From Bacteroidota bacterium (GTDB lineage: Bacteria; Bacteroidota; Bacteroidia; Bacteroidales; JAADJA01): a stretch of 6,163 bases of DNA. The notes under the pieces were generated by a model. That model had not been told where the DNA came from and did no database searches. It saw only the letters and a list, made by a program, of their open reading frames with translations. The first letter of the stretch is position 1. The number at the start of each line of letters is the position of its first letter. Made by a program: the position numbers and the translations under genes. Positions 5,863 to 6,163 of this stretch are shown here, one piece after another. Location of the stretch: assembly GCA_024278155.1 (NCBI GenBank), contig JAJRTT010000123.1, positions 1 to 6,163 on the forward strand, in the 5' to 3' direction.

Positions 5863-6163
5863 ATGGCAAAACAATTTTCAATTACCCCGGCGGGAGAAAA
5901 ATTTGAAATTCCCCAACAAAACGAATACAATGCAGAATACAGCAGATTGGAAAAACTAGCGAAAGAAGCCCGTGACAAAGGGCAGGAAGTCGTAATTGTC
6001 ATGGGCCTTGGTTTTGTGGGCATCGTTATGGCGGCCATCGTTGCCGATACCAAAGATAAAAACGGGAAGTATTCGAAGTTCGTGATTGGCTATCAAAGGC
6101 CAAGCGTAAGGAGCTATTGGAAAATCCCCCTTGTGAACCGTGGCGAATCCCCTGTGAAGGCCG
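5863..6163 (+). CDS. Probable nucleotide-sugar dehydrogenase, N-terminal fragment
   Basis: One hundred codons are visible from ATG 5863 and the gene runs off the right edge. VVIVMGLGFVGIVMAAIVAD (43-62) is the first strand and glycine loop (G48, G50, G53) of a Rossmann fold in the form seen in the UDP-glucose/GDP-mannose dehydrogenase family. These enzymes oxidise a sugar nucleotide to its uronic acid with NAD, in the cytoplasm, for surface polysaccharide synthesis. The later SYWKIPLVNRGESPVKA (84-100) is compatible with the family's segment containing the 'I..G..P' pattern. Two features are unusual: about 42 residues precede the Rossmann fold, where canonical members begin almost at once, and the strand-2 end reads VIGYQRP, without the usual Asp that holds the NAD ribose. 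The start is preceded by A-rich sequence with no Shine-Dalgarno. The catalytic Cys and the sugar-binding domains lie outside the window, so substrate cannot be named. Another Rossmann oxidoreductase remains possible. Confidence 0.7.
   Translation, partial: MAKQFSITPAGEKFEIPQQNEYNAEYSRLEKLAKEARDKGQEVVIVMGLGFVGIVMAAIVADTKDKNGKYSKFVIGYQRPSVRSYWKIPLVNRGESPVKA

Noticed and set aside
5829..6053. 74-codon minus-strand open frame near the right end
   Set aside because: It overlaps the plus-strand Rossmann-fold gene, whose glycine motif is clear; the antisense translation has no recognisable features.

Overview
The window looks like ordinary chromosomal DNA from a member of the Bacteroidota, possibly an environmental Bacteroidia lineage. 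Three things point there: AT-leaning coding sequence, start codons with little or no Shine-Dalgarno signal, and two copies of the Bacteroidota -7 promoter element (TAnnTTTG) placed sensibly upstream of divergent genes. PheT lies away from pheS, which fits this group. The assignment is by inference from these features only.

Layout, left to right. The 3' end of recG (DNA helicase) runs rightwards and stops at 243. It converges on a two-gene leftward unit occupying 278-3008. The unit's promoter-proximal gene is an AlgI-type MBOAT O-acyltransferase (1590-3008). The distal gene is an AlgX/AlgJ-like SGNH-fold protein (278-1588), whose start codon lies one base after the MBOAT stop. A 98-bp divergent intergenic region with a candidate -7 element on each strand separates this unit from pheT (3107-5581), the phenylalanyl-tRNA synthetase beta subunit. 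After pheT comes a 281-bp AT-rich spacer with nested inverted repeats, two overlapping perfect palindromes and a 9-bp stem hairpin. The window ends inside the first 100 codons of a probable nucleotide-sugar dehydrogenase (5863 onwards).

Function. The MBOAT and SGNH-like proteins form the pair known from alginate and other surface-polymer O-acetylation systems: the MBOAT moves acyl groups across the inner membrane and the SGNH-fold partner is thought to handle them on the periplasmic side. The acceptor polymer cannot be read from this sequence. The nucleotide-sugar dehydrogenase would make a uronic-acid-type sugar nucleotide for surface polysaccharide, but it lies 2.8 kb away beyond pheT and on the other strand, so any link to the acylation pair is speculative. 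recG and pheT are housekeeping genes with no evident functional connection to either.

No clearly new system is visible. The points most worth checking are the Asp-to-Gly change in the SGNH motif, the unusual N-terminus and the residues after beta-2 of the dehydrogenase, and the structured spacer after pheT.
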